Origin: DASXKD01 sp963703605
GTDB lineage: Bacteria > Actinomycetota > Actinomycetes > Streptosporangiales > Streptosporangiaceae
Length of the DNA: 64,000 bases
Direction: 5' to 3'
Assembly (NCBI GenBank): GCA_963703605.1
Contig: CAVPFC010000066.1
Coordinates: forward strand, 134,595 to 198,594
Positions 41,475 through 50,810 of this stretch are shown here, in pieces. A program made the translations under genes and the position numbers. How positions within the stretch are numbered: position 1 is the stretch's first letter; each line of letters opens with the position of its first letter. The notes below the pieces were generated by a model. It worked only from the letters and a program-made list of their open reading frames with translations, was not told the DNA's origin and ran no database searches.

Positions 41475-43931
41475 ATGCCACAGCACATGCGCAGGCGATG
41501 GATTACCGGGAGGGCCCTCGCCATCACCGGGTGCGCCACGCTCCTGGGCGGCTTCGCCCTGACGGCGCAGACTGCCCCCGGGCTTGCCGCGACCAGGGGA
41601 GCCGTGGCCAGAACGGCTTCTCAGGCGACGGCTGGCACCGGCTGCCAGCTCGGCAACGGGATCCAGCACGTGGTCCAGATCACCTTCGATAACGTGCACT
41701 TCTTCCGCGACAACCCGAACGTGCCGTCCGACCTGGAGCTAATGCCGAACCTGCTGAGCTTCATCGAGGGCAACGGCACGCTGCTGTCGAACAACCACAC
41801 GCCACTGATCGCACACACGGCCGACGACATTCTGACCACCTTGACCGGGCTGTACGGGGACCGGCAGGGCATGCCAGTCAGCAACAGCTACCGGACCTTC
41901 AACCCCGACGGCACCACCGACCCGGCTGGTTCTTTCGCCTACTGGACCGATCCGGTCTTCAACACCGCCTCCACCCCGACGCCGGGGCACGATACGAACC
42001 CGTCGATGGTCTACTCACCGACCCCGCCGGCCACCACGTCCCCGCCCCCCCAGCCCAACACGATCACCCCAGCTCCGTGGGTGCCGTACACACGCGCGGG
42101 ATGTGACGCGGGCTACGTCGGGACGGCGAACGTAGAGCTGGAAAACACCGCGGTGGATATCCCGAAGGTTTTCGGGCCGAACTCACCCGAGGCGCAGCAG
42201 CTCGCTGCGGACACCGACCCGTTCAAGGACGCGGAGACGGCGGACTACGTCGGGGTCGCGGTGCACTGCGCGCAAGGCAGCGCGTTCTGCGCGGACGCGC
42301 AGGGGGTCAAGTTCGGCCAGACCTCGCCCAGCCCCACCGCCGTCGCCGACCTGCTGCCCGATGAACCGGGCGGCTACCAGGGCTTCCAAGGCCTGTTCGG
42401 GCACCGGTACCTCGCCCCCCAGCTTGGCGCCGGCACCCCGAACCTGACCCACAACGGCTACCAGGTCACCAACGCCGCCGGCAACCTGGTGGACCTCAAC
42501 GGCAACCAGATCAACGGCGCGTTCCTGACCAACCACCCGGGCTTCCCCGGCTTCAGCAGCATCAACGCCGCGCAGACGCTCGCCTACCTCGCCGACATGC
42601 AGGAGGCCGGCGTTCCCATCACCTCCGGCTACATCTCCGACATCCACGGGAACGAGCACATCCCCGCGCTGTCGGGTACCGGCGGGCCGTGCGCTGGCGC
42701 GCCCGCCGCGCTGGGCCCCGGTAGCGCCTGCTACATCGCCCAGGCGCAGTACTACAACCAGGCGTTCGGGACGTTCTTCCAGCGCCTGGCTGCGGACGGG
42801 ATCACCCCGCAGAACACCCTGTTCATCTTCAGCTCGGACGAGGGCGACCACGTGGCGGGCGCGAATGTGGGCCGGGCGATCCAGCCCACACCGGCCAACT
42901 GTGACGGCGCCACCGTCAGCGGCGACACGGTCACCCCGGACGTGCTCTGCACCTACCCGGCGGGCTCGTTCGGTGAGCTGGCCGGCAACCTGACCGGGCT
43001 GCTGGCGACCGAGCAGAACAACACCACCCCGTTCACGCTCGAGAACGACACCGCACCGGAGTTCTACGTCACCGGCAACCCCGGGCCTAACGATCCTGCG
43101 GTCCGGGCGCTGGAACAGGACACGGCCGGACTCACGGCGGCGAACCCCTACACGGGCACGACCCAGCCGATAACTAACTACCTGGCCGACCCGACCGAGG
43201 AGGCGATCCTGCACATGGTGAACGCCGACCCGGCCAGGACGCCCACATTCGCGATGTTCGCGCGCCCGGACTACTTCCTGAGCGCCGGGGCGGCGAACTG
43301 CAGTACGCCGTGTGTCGCCCAGAACACGGGCTTCGCCTACGACCACGGCGACTATGCGGCCGAGATCAACACCAACTGGCTCGGCATGACCGGCCCGGGG
43401 GTGGCCAGCCTCGGCCTGGACGGCACCGCCGCCAACGCGGGCCCGAACTCCGCGGGGCCGGACAGCGGCCAGGTCACGGTACCGGGCAGCGGTACCACCG
43501 GGACGTGGATCGACGAGACCGATATCCGGCCCACCATCATGTACCTCACCGGGCTCACCGACGACTACGAACACGACGGGCGGGTGATCAGCCAGATCCT
43601 CACCAACCCGGACGCCGCCCTGTCCGGGCCGGGCGTCGCTGCGCTGGGTGACTGCTACAAGCAGCTCAACTCCAGCGTCGGCGAGTTCGGCACTGCCACA
43701 CTGCAAGCCGCGACCAACGCGATCGAAAGCAGCAGTCCCGGCGACCGGGTGTACCTGAAGACCGACCACGCGCTGTCCGTGCTGGAGGCCCGCAGGGACC
43801 GGCTGGCCGGCGCGATCAAGGGAGAGCTGGAAGCGGCTGCCTTCAGCAACACCAAGGTCCATGGCGCTTTCGGCCAGGAGACCGCCTGCCGCGTCGTCAT
43901 CGCCGCCGCGCAGCGCCTGGCCGGGCACTGA
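41475..43931 (+). CDS. Secreted alkaline-phosphatase-superfamily protein
   Basis: The 818-residue protein starts at ATG 41475, 4 nt after GGGAGG. An RR-containing signal (MRRRWITGRALAITGCATLLGGFALTAQTAPGLAA) may use Tat. The domain begins HVVQITFDNVHFFRDNPN, with metal-site Asp, then PNLLSFIEGNGTLLSNNHTPLIAHTADDIL, where Thr in the H-T segment is the candidate nucleophile. FIFSSDEGDHVAG and YDHGDYAAEIN supply later Asp/His metal ligands, the order seen in AP-superfamily phosphoesterases and sulfatases. Several Cys suggest export and disulfides. It may hydrolyse phosphate or sulfate esters outside the cell; substrate unknown. Monocistronic, with its own terminator. Confidence 0.75.
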   Translation: MPQHMRRRWITGRALAITGCATLLGGFALTAQTAPGLAATRGAVARTASQATAGTGCQLGNGIQHVVQITFDNVHFFRDNPNVPSDLELMPNLLSFIEGNGTLLSNNHTPLIAHTADDILTTLTGLYGDRQGMPVSNSYRTFNPDGTTDPAGSFAYWTDPVFNTASTPTPGHDTNPSMVYSPTPPATTSPPPQPNTITPAPWVPYTRAGCDAGYVGTANVELENTAVDIPKVFGPNSPEAQQLAADTDPFKDAETADYVGVAVHCAQGSAFCADAQGVKFGQTSPSPTAVADLLPDEPGGYQGFQGLFGHRYLAPQLGAGTPNLTHNGYQVTNAAGNLVDLNGNQINGAFLTNHPGFPGFSSINAAQTLAYLADMQEAGVPITSGYISDIHGNEHIPALSGTGGPCAGAPAALGPGSACYIAQAQYYNQAFGTFFQRLAADGITPQNTLFIFSSDEGDHVAGANVGRAIQPTPANCDGATVSGDTVTPDVLCTYPAGSFGELAGNLTGLLATEQNNTTPFTLENDTAPEFYVTGNPGPNDPAVRALEQDTAGLTAANPYTGTTQPITNYLADPTEEAILHMVNADPARTPTFAMFARPDYFLSAGAANCSTPCVAQNTGFAYDHGDYAAEINTNWLGMTGPGVASLGLDGTAANAGPNSAGPDSGQVTVPGSGTTGTWIDETDIRPTIMYLTGLTDDYEHDGRVISQILTNPDAALSGPGVAALGDCYKQLNSSVGEFGTATLQAATNAIESSSPGDRVYLKTDHALSVLEARRDRLAGAIKGELEAAAFSNTKVHGAFGQETACRVVIAAAQRLAGH

Positions 43932-43988
43932 ACGCACGCGTCTCCGGCGGTACGCGGCAGCGTCCGCGCACCGCCGCCGACCCCGCCT

Positions 43989-44022
43989 GATTCGCCGCCC
44001 TGATCACCCAGGGCGGCGAATC
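43989..44022 (+). terminator. 13-bp perfect hairpin terminator
   Basis: GATTCGCCGCCCT (43989-44001) pairs fully with AGGGCGGCGAATC (44010-44022) around an 8-nt loop, 57 nt after the phosphatase-like gene's stop. There is no T-run. Confidence 0.8.
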
Positions 44023-44731
44023 GCCGTCCGGGTGGCCCAGCCGACATCAGTCCACACTCGGCCAGCGCAGCTTCCCCGGACCTCTCGACGTCTGGCCGAT
44101 CCGCCTACGACCGATGCCTAGACCCCCAGGTACCGGCACCGTAACCGGCGCCAGGGAGCGTCCGCGCAGTATGTCCAAATCTGGGTAGCGCCCGTCTTAA
44201 CAAGCCCCTGCGCCGTCGGCATGCAGAACGGCGGCTCAGCGCGCGTTCCCCCACTCGCTGCTTGAGCAGGCCGCGTCAGCGGCGGCGTGGAATGTTCGCA
44301 TAAGTATTCGCTCCGGCTTGCCCAAGCAACGTCCGGTTATGCCGCGATGAGCTTGGCTGGGCCACCAATACTGGGTAGGATCCCCCAGCCACGTGGAGCG
44401 CGAACCCACTGCCCAGTAGGCGACCATGAGCGGCAGCGCCGCGGGCACCCCGCCCCCGTTGTGGATCGTCGATCGGGCGGGGCACCCAGTTCCCCGCCAG
44501 TGAACTGGGTGTCATAGAGCTGAGGCTGCCCGCCGGCGACCCGTACCTGGTCCTCCCTATGGGGCGAGGTGCGCGGAGGACGCCTCCCCCTCGGCGCCCG
44601 CGCCGCGCGGGGCATCCAGAAGCGCTCTCGCCTTCGATGACCTTGGGCAACTCCGCGGCCCACCGCCGCCACGTCCTCAGGCTCGTCGCTCTTGACCCGT
44701 GGCCTGGTGCGTCGGCGTGGTGGCGTGTGGG
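44023..44731. other. Gap, no supported gene
   Basis: About 700 nt. Open frames here have unnatural Pro/Arg-rich composition and no recognisable domain. Confidence 0.45.
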
Positions 44732-45706
44732 TCACCGCACGGGTTCAGGGCCCGGCATCCCGATGCGCCGCAGTTGCGCGATGTCGGAGTCGCTGAGGCG
44801 GTCGCGGAGGCTGGCTGCCGCACAGTTGGCGCGGAGCTGCCCGGGGCTGGTGGCCCCGAACAGCACGCTCGTGACGGCCGGGTTGGTCAGGGGGAACGTC
44901 AGCGCGAGCGCGGCCGCGGTGGTGCTCAGCTGGCCGGCCAGGGCGGCGAGCTCACCCGCAGCCGCGATGGCCGGGGCGACCTGGGGATCGCCGAGCGCCC
45001 CGGCCGCACGCCCCCGAGCAGCGCCTGGCAGGTACTTGCCGGAGAGCACCCCGCCTTCCAGGCAGAACGAGGCGACCACACCGGCGCCCGCCGCCGTGAG
45101 CGCTCCGGTCATGACGGGATTCTCGACCCAGGAGCGCCGCACCAGGCTGTAGGGCAACTGGGCCGCGCACGGCGCCGGCGCGCCGAGGTTCGCCGCGGCC
45201 TCGATCGCCTGGCCGCAGTCCTCGGCTGCCCAGTTGACCACGGCCCACGCGCGGGCCTTGCCGGAGCTGACCAGCCCGGCGACGGCGGCCACGAGGTCGC
45301 CGATCGCCAGGCCCTTGGGCGGCGGGTTCGCATAGATCAGGTCCACGTAGTCGAAACCCATGCGCTGCAGCGAGGCGTCCAGCTCGGCGGCGGCGCTCTG
45401 CTCGGGCCAGAACTCCCACCACAGCTTGTTGGCGACGACCACCTCGTCCCGCCGCATGCCCGCGCCGCGGAACAACTCCCCGAACAAGATCTCGGAGTAT
45501 CCCGTCGGGATGGGCGCCTTGCCCGTCTCGTCGTTGTAGCGGGCGTCGTCGAAGAAGTTGATCCCCTCCTCCCGCGCCGCCGCCAGGATCGCGGACCCGG
45601 TATCCCGCGGCACATGCTCAAACGTGCGCCAGGAACCGAGTGACAGCGCCGACACCTCCAGCCCGGACGAACCCAGCGGCCGGGGACTCAGGCAGCGTGC
45701 CGGCAT
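44732..45706 (-). CDS. Aldo/keto reductase family protein, catalytic His replaced
   Basis: The 324-residue TIM-barrel AKR has the N-terminal PLGSSGLEVSALSLGSW. The catalytic Asp/Tyr are in NFFDDARYND and the Lys in VANKLWW. At the fourth tetrad position, VDLIYANPPPKG has Asn where most AKRs have His (Y-x-x-H-x-P/W-D). The NADPH-binding C-terminal block SVLFGATSPGQLRANCAA is intact. The substitution is expected to lower carbonyl reduction. The protein may be a double-bond reductase-like variant or act in cofactor binding, as in Kv-beta-like proteins (inference). Upstream minus-strand RBS GGAGG is present. Confidence 0.8.
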   Translation of the reverse strand: MPARCLSPRPLGSSGLEVSALSLGSWRTFEHVPRDTGSAILAAAREEGINFFDDARYNDETGKAPIPTGYSEILFGELFRGAGMRRDEVVVANKLWWEFWPEQSAAAELDASLQRMGFDYVDLIYANPPPKGLAIGDLVAAVAGLVSSGKARAWAVVNWAAEDCGQAIEAAANLGAPAPCAAQLPYSLVRRSWVENPVMTGALTAAGAGVVASFCLEGGVLSGKYLPGAARGRAAGALGDPQVAPAIAAAGELAALAGQLSTTAAALALTFPLTNPAVTSVLFGATSPGQLRANCAAASLRDRLSDSDIAQLRRIGMPGPEPVR

Positions 45707-45736
45707 CTGAGCCTCCTTCGATCCGGCGGCCGGTGA

Positions 45737-46312
45737 TCACCGGCCGCCGCTGTTATCTTCCACCCGCAGCCCGCCAAGCTGGACGTCGAAGATGAAATGC
45801 GGAGCTGGCTCGCCGTCGCAGTAGGCGAGGGTCTGCGCCATGGTGCCGAACCCCACGAACGTGGTCTGGTCGGGAATGACCGGGTGCCGCCCGGTGCCGT
45901 TGTCGGCCACCTGCCACCACGCTCCCATGCCCACCTGTGTGGGGTCGCTGGACGCGGTGACCGGGCCGCCGATCCAGGCGCGGTTGCCGCTGACGGACAT
46001 GCACGTTACCGGGCCGCTGAAGGTGGTCTCTTGGCCGGATTGCCAGTAGTCGTAGCGCCACCTGCCGTGGACGGTGCCGTCGGCCAGCTTGACCGCTTCG
46101 TAGGCCAGCGGGTCCTGCTGCACTGTGACACCGAAGACGCTGGGGCCAAGCAGCACGTAGGTGCTGCCGTCGACCTCGGCCGCGGCCCCCCAGCCTCGAC
46201 CAGCGCCGTGGCCGGCGCCGCCGTGCGCGGGCGCCGCTGCGGCCGCACCCGCGCCCGCAAGGGCCATGATCGCGGCGCCGCCTACCGCAGCCGTCCATCT
46301 CAGTCTCCGCAT
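45737..46312 (-). CDS. Secreted protein of unknown function
   Basis: The 191-residue protein has a clear Sec signal peptide (RRLRWTAAVGGAAIMALAGAGAAAAAPAHG). The mature part contains GRWRYDYWQSG, FSGPVTCMSVSGNRAWIGGPV and a C-terminal FIFDVQLGGLRVEDNSGGR. The 'G.V.GrW.Y......F.G.V.C..V.GNrA.IGG.V' pattern recurs in uncharacterised actinobacterial exported proteins (from memory), but I know of no function. The two Cys could form a disulfide. Confidence 0.7.
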   Translation of the reverse strand: MRRLRWTAAVGGAAIMALAGAGAAAAAPAHGGAGHGAGRGWGAAAEVDGSTYVLLGPSVFGVTVQQDPLAYEAVKLADGTVHGRWRYDYWQSGQETTFSGPVTCMSVSGNRAWIGGPVTASSDPTQVGMGAWWQVADNGTGRHPVIPDQTTFVGFGTMAQTLAYCDGEPAPHFIFDVQLGGLRVEDNSGGR

Positions 46313-46398
46313 GGGGAACCCCTCCTACTCGACATCTGATCCGGCGGCTCTCACAATGAACCTCTGGCCTGCCGTCGTCTTGCACGGGCCGAGCGGGC

Positions 46399-47265
46399 AT
46401 GGCACGAAAGCAACCGCCGCCGGGCGCGGGGGGCAAGATGGCCGCCGGACACGTTCCCGTCACACTCGGCAGTACCGGATCCCACCGAGCCGAGGTGGAC
46501 GGCTTCCTCGTCAGCTGGGTGCGGTTTCCGCCCCTGACCACGCTGCCGCTGCATACCCACGAGCGCGCCACGGTCGCGGTGATCCTCAACGGGTCGTTCG
46601 ACGGCCTGATGCGCAACGCCAGCCGTCCCTGCCCGGTGTCGACGTGCTTGACCGAGCCACCCGGCGAGCCGCACGGCAACGTGTTCGAGGGAGCGGGCGC
46701 GGATGTCCTGACAATCCAGCCCGACCCGGACCGGCTGGAGCTTCTCGAACCGTTCGCCGGGGTGCTCGGCGAGGTCAACCACCTGCGAGACCCCGTGGTG
46801 GCCTCGGTGGCCCGGCGCGCCGCAGGCGAACTGCACACACCCGACAGCGTCACCCCGCTCGCCGTGGAGGGCCTGGTCCTGGAGTTGCTCGCGCTGACCA
46901 CCAGGCTGCAGAAGACCAACACCCTCAGAGCGGAGCGCAGGCCCCCGCACTGGCTCGGCGAGGCCAGGGCGCTGCTGCACGACCGGTACCGCGAGAACCT
47001 GCGGCTTGCCGACATCGCCGGTGCGGTCGGCGTGCACCCGGTGCATCTGGCCCGGGTGTTCCGCCTCAGGTACGGAACACCGGTCGGCAGCTACGCGCGC
47101 GGGCTGCGCCTGTCCTGGGCCGCCGGGCGGCTGAGGGACTCCGATGACACCATCGCGCGCATCGCCCACGAAGCCGGCTTCTTCGACCAAAGTCACTTCA
47201 CGCGGGCGTTCAAACAATTCTTTGGAGTAACGCCCCTGGCCTACCGCCGTGACACCCGGCAGTGA
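46399..47265 (+). CDS. AraC family regulator with cupin domain
   Basis: The 288-residue protein has an N-terminal cupin-like sensor (about 35-120: TLPLHTHERATVAVILNGSFDG, EPHGNVFEGAGADVLTI) and a C-terminal AraC double HTH (about 185-285: NLRLADIAGAVGVHPVHLARVFRLRYGTPVGSYARGLRL; HEAGFFDQSHFTRAFKQFFGVTPLAYRR). The His/Glu cluster in the cupin could bind metal or ligand. It is divergent from the secreted unknown (87 nt between starts), which it may regulate. Another in-frame ATG at 46438 is a possible start. Confidence 0.85.
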   Translation: MARKQPPPGAGGKMAAGHVPVTLGSTGSHRAEVDGFLVSWVRFPPLTTLPLHTHERATVAVILNGSFDGLMRNASRPCPVSTCLTEPPGEPHGNVFEGAGADVLTIQPDPDRLELLEPFAGVLGEVNHLRDPVVASVARRAAGELHTPDSVTPLAVEGLVLELLALTTRLQKTNTLRAERRPPHWLGEARALLHDRYRENLRLADIAGAVGVHPVHLARVFRLRYGTPVGSYARGLRLSWAAGRLRDSDDTIARIAHEAGFFDQSHFTRAFKQFFGVTPLAYRRDTRQ

Positions 47266-47845
47266 CCGGGCCATGGCGGATCTCCGGGGGCCTGCGCCCC
47301 CAGGCCCTGGCCCGCCGCCTGGCGGGTGCCAGCCCGCCCGGGCAACCGGGCTCAGGTCGGCCATGAGCCGGACCGCCACCGCGTCGTAACAGCCAGCAGC
47401 TACATCGGCCACAACAGGCGCACCTCTACAGAGAACGTGTCCACGACAAGGCCGAGAACCCCTCCGCTACATCGGACACAGCCCAAGGCAGGCTAGAGAT
47501 AACGGCGAATACTTGGGCGCTGTTCTGAGTCAATAGAGTTGCGGCGGTACCTGGTCTCGACCTAGCAGACTTCGCCTCAGGCTGCATATCTATCCATGAC
47601 CTGACAGCCGCCGACACGCGCGCTTCTGCCGTCGACCGGGCCCATGACCTGCCGCTAGGCGGGCGCCGTTAGCCGGGTGCTTCTGACGCGGGTTGAGCCA
47701 GTGCCGACACGCATGCCGGGGCCAGGATCCGCGGCCATGGCGGAAAGGTTCCAGCCTGCTGCCAGCAATGCAGCATGTCCGCTGGGCGAGCGGCGGCAGC
47801 GCACCCGTACGAGGCGTGCGCCTGGCGCCGCGGCTCTAGTGTGTG
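47266..47845. other. Gap, nothing supported
   Basis: About 580 nt of lower-GC DNA without a recognised gene, hairpin or repeat. Confidence 0.45.
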
Positions 47846-48178
47846 TCAGCGCCCGTTGTGCGCGGCGCGGTACTGCTCTGCCACGCTGGCCGGGATGCGG
47901 CCGCGCTTACTGACCACGATGCCGCGGTCTTTCGCCCAGGCCCGGATATCACCGGTGTGTTGGCGGCTGGCCGCAGTACGCCCCGGCCGGCGCGGCTGCG
48001 ACCGCCCGGCCCTGCGGGCGTGCTCAATGTAGGGCGCGAGCTGCTTGCGGAACGCGTCGGCGTGGCTGGTCCTCAGGTCGATCTGATAGTGCGTGCCATC
48101 GATGGCGAACCGGACGGTCTCATCGGCCGGGCCGCCGTCGAGGTCATCTTCGAGGGCGACGGTTACTTTCTGGGCCAT
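47846..48178 (-). CDS. lsr2: Lsr2 nucleoid-associated protein, copy 1
   Basis: The 110-residue protein has the normal Lsr2 length. The N-terminal dimerisation domain (about 1-60: AQKVTVALEDDLDGGPADETVRFAIDGTHYQIDL) and C-terminal DNA-binding domain (about 75-110: IRAWAKDRGIVVSKRGRIPASVAEQYRAAH) with the R-G-R AT-minor-groove motif are intact. Lsr2 is the actinobacterial xenogeneic silencer that binds AT-rich DNA. I chose ATG 48178, the standard M-A-Q-K start. A second lsr2 lies at 57002-57334. Confidence 0.92.
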   Translation of the reverse strand: MAQKVTVALEDDLDGGPADETVRFAIDGTHYQIDLRTSHADAFRKQLAPYIEHARRAGRSQPRRPGRTAASRQHTGDIRAWAKDRGIVVSKRGRIPASVAEQYRAAHNGR

Positions 48179-48534
48179 CCCGGCCTCCCTTGCTGCGATA
48201 GTGCTAGCACCGTACCCAGGCCAGTGTTCGCGGCCCAGCCGCAACGCCGCAGATCAGGCATACAACCCGGAGAAGGCCAATCGCGCCGGGCCAGGCGAGT
48301 GTCCCCGACTCGCCCGGACGCTTCTTGTGCGGTACCCGCCCGTTCAGCCCTACCGAGTGATGGCGCGTCCGCGTGACAAATAGCTAGCAGAAAGTCTTGA
48401 GAAGAAACATCTGATTGCCGACCGCAATTGAGCCAATGAAATTAAGTGTGTCAAGGTGGCGGTATTGGTCTATGAAGTGGTTCTAATGGGCCTGTGACCT
48501 GCGGGTTTGGATGGCTCAGCCCGCAACAGATTTA

Positions 48535-48596
48535 CCCGGGGAAACCTGGGGATACCCCTGATTCCCCGGGCGCCGTAGGGCCACTTGTAGGGCCAC
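48535..48596. other. Nested hairpin followed by a 9-bp direct repeat
   Basis: CCCGGGGAA (48535-48543) pairs perfectly with TTCCCCGGG (48562-48570), and an inner GGGG-ATA-CCCC forms a second stem. TAGGGCCAC then occurs twice (48576-48584, 48588-48596). It lies in the 690-nt gap upstream of lsr2 and downstream of the DUF2252 gene, which otherwise holds nothing. It could be a terminator for DUF2252 or a structured RNA/regulatory element. Confidence 0.45.
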
Positions 48597-48866
48597 GCGG
48601 CCAATCGGCAATTCGGCCTTGCGGGCGCATAACTTGGGTTCAGCCTGGCTGCATCAAAGCGCTGGGCTTGTGACGGCGAAGCGCGGCGGTGGGCTTGTCA
48701 GAACCTTCAGATCCGGGCATTTCAAGGATGCAGTCGCCGGTCCCCGTCAGTTAGCCTCATCTCCTCAGTCCGCGCATGCCGAAGAACGGGTAGGGGGCCC
48801 GCATGACCGGGCGCAGCCGACGCTAAATGCATTACCCCCGGGATGGCACCTGGCTGCCCGGCGCTG

Positions 48867-50285
48867 TCAGTGCTCTACGGTCGCCAGCACCCGCCCGGCC
48901 GAGATGGCCTCGAGCAGCCGCCGGTAGTCCTTTTCGTTCTGGTCGGCGTAGGCGATGGCAAAGTCCGCGATGGCGTGGTCGAAGTCCTCGCTGCTGCCCA
49001 CGTAGCCGGAGATCACGGTTGCCCGTGCGGTCCGGGCGTGCGCGCGGGCCAGCGCCCAGCCGCAGAGCCTGCCGTAGTAGTCGAGCTGGAGCGGGTCCAT
49101 CAGCGGGACGCTCATGCTGCCCTTCATGTCGCGCAACTGCCGCACGTAGTACTCCTTGACGGGCGTGCCGGTGGCTTCGCCGCTGCTCGTCCAGCCAAGG
49201 AACGGGTCGGCCGCGGCCTGGGTCAGCCGCTGGCCCCTGACCACACGCTCGCCCTGGTGCTGGTACTCGCTGTGGCCGGCGAACGGGGCGAGCACCGACT
49301 CCTGCGCCTCCTTCAGCTGGAGGAACAGGGGCTCGTCGTCGCGGTCGCCGAGCAGCAGCATCACGAAAGCCTCAAGGCCGACCGACCCGACGCCGACGAC
49401 CTTGCGCGCGAAATCCCCAAAGTAGTAGCGCCGCAGCACCTCGCGCCGGTCCTCGGCCAGCGTGTCCTGATAGAGCGCTATGGCGCTGCGCAGTTCCTCC
49501 AAGACGCCGGGGTAGAGCTCGATGGGAAACCGGACGATCACCGGATGGGCTGGCCGGATCCGGTACTGCCCCTCCACCTGGTCGCACATCTTCAGGAACG
49601 TTTTGAGACTAGTACGGCGCTGCGCCTTGGCGATGTCCTGACGGCGGCGACGCACCGCTGTCTCCGGCTGGAGCGCGTCGAACAGCCTGCTTACCTCCTC
49701 GACATCGATCCTGGAATACCAGACCTTGAGGAACCGCATCGCCGCATAATTGGCCATCTCGGCGCGGTAACTGCGGACAGCCAGACGCGCCGCGGTGTGG
49801 GCGTCTCGGTCCGGGAAGCCGTTGTCTCGCGCGGCGACGGCGAAGCTAGCCGCCAGGCGCTTGACATCCCAGTCGAACGGCGCCGGGAGCGTCTCATCGA
49901 AGTCATTGACGTCGAAGACCAGCCGCCGGTCGGGCGCGGCGAACATACCAAAATTCAGCAGGTGAGCATCACCGCAAGCCTGCACCCGGATATCAGTTGT
50001 GGGCGTGTGCGCCAGATCCCATGCCATCACCGCCGCCGCTCCGCGGAAGTAGGCAAACGGCGAGGCAGCCATTCGGCCGTGCCGGATCGGCACCAGATCC
50101 GGCACCCGCGCCTTGGCCTGCTCCTCCAAGGCGGCGACCGGGTCTGGCCGGTCCTGCGGCGGCGCCCACTGCGCGTGGCTCAACCGGGGCACCCGCCTGC
50201 GCCGCTCACGGCCCCTGGAACGCCACTCACCAGGCGTGAGCACCTCATGCGGCGGGGCAAGAACGCCCGGAGAAGTCTTGCTCAT
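48867..50285 (-). CDS. DUF2252 family protein
   Basis: The 472-residue protein has an N-terminus rich in Arg (SRGRERRRRVPRLSHAQW), then FAYFRGAAAVMAWDLA, VQACGDAHLLNFGMFAAPDRRLVFDVNDFDETLPAPFDWDVKRLAAS, a kinase-like pattern (H-x-x-N and D-x-N-D-F-D-E) typical of DUF2252, which is distantly related to the APH/protein-kinase fold. The C-terminal ARAHARTA...YVGSSEDFDHAIADFAIAYADQNEKDY is also typical. Phosphotransfer is inferred, not shown. I chose ATG 50285. Monocistronic as far as seen. Confidence 0.85.
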   Translation of the reverse strand: MSKTSPGVLAPPHEVLTPGEWRSRGRERRRRVPRLSHAQWAPPQDRPDPVAALEEQAKARVPDLVPIRHGRMAASPFAYFRGAAAVMAWDLAHTPTTDIRVQACGDAHLLNFGMFAAPDRRLVFDVNDFDETLPAPFDWDVKRLAASFAVAARDNGFPDRDAHTAARLAVRSYRAEMANYAAMRFLKVWYSRIDVEEVSRLFDALQPETAVRRRRQDIAKAQRRTSLKTFLKMCDQVEGQYRIRPAHPVIVRFPIELYPGVLEELRSAIALYQDTLAEDRREVLRRYYFGDFARKVVGVGSVGLEAFVMLLLGDRDDEPLFLQLKEAQESVLAPFAGHSEYQHQGERVVRGQRLTQAAADPFLGWTSSGEATGTPVKEYYVRQLRDMKGSMSVPLMDPLQLDYYGRLCGWALARAHARTARATVISGYVGSSEDFDHAIADFAIAYADQNEKDYRRLLEAISAGRVLATVEH

Positions 50286-50810
50286 GAGGTCACCCCCACC
50301 ATGACCACCGGCGACAACCGGATGCACCGGACAAGACCGCCAGGCCACGGCCCCGTCAAGCCCCCCGGTCACGACTGAAGCTTAAGCTGAGGGCGCCGTC
50401 GCGCATAGTCCCGCAGGCTCACCGCCGCACCGCAGGGAGCCTGACGCTATCCTCCACCGCCTGCGGCTTTAATTCCTGAGAGCAAGCGGCGTCGTGGACC
50501 GTCCAGCCGAGACTGCCGCGCTATCCCGATATGATCCGCCAGACCGCCTTGCCGCCGGGCCGGCACACGCACATATCACCCGATCTGGACGGTCTCCGGC
50601 GTACCTCAGCTCGATCCCGCAGCCGCGCCGAACGAACAATTGGGCGGGTAGGTGCGCGTTTATTTGGCACCTGGTAAGTGGGCCATGGTCCCATCGGCTT
50701 GGGCTTCGCGCCCCAACGACCGGCGTTGCTTGCATGGTTATGGGTGCTCTCCTGCGTCCGACAAACACACGCACATGCCGCTCTTCGGGCGCTGGTTCGG
50801 TCGGCGCTGG
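50286..50810. other. Gap, no supported gene
   Basis: About 520 nt upstream of DUF2252 and downstream of the DJ-1/PfpI gene. No hairpin or coding signal was recognised. Confidence 0.45.

Noticed and set aside
42183..43937. Long minus-strand frame opposite the phosphatase-like gene
   Set aside because: Antisense shadow of a GC-rich gene, with no domain and Val/Arg/Gly-rich composition. The same applies to 5267-6241, 8187-9041, 17885-19180, 20549-21778 and 61858-63246.
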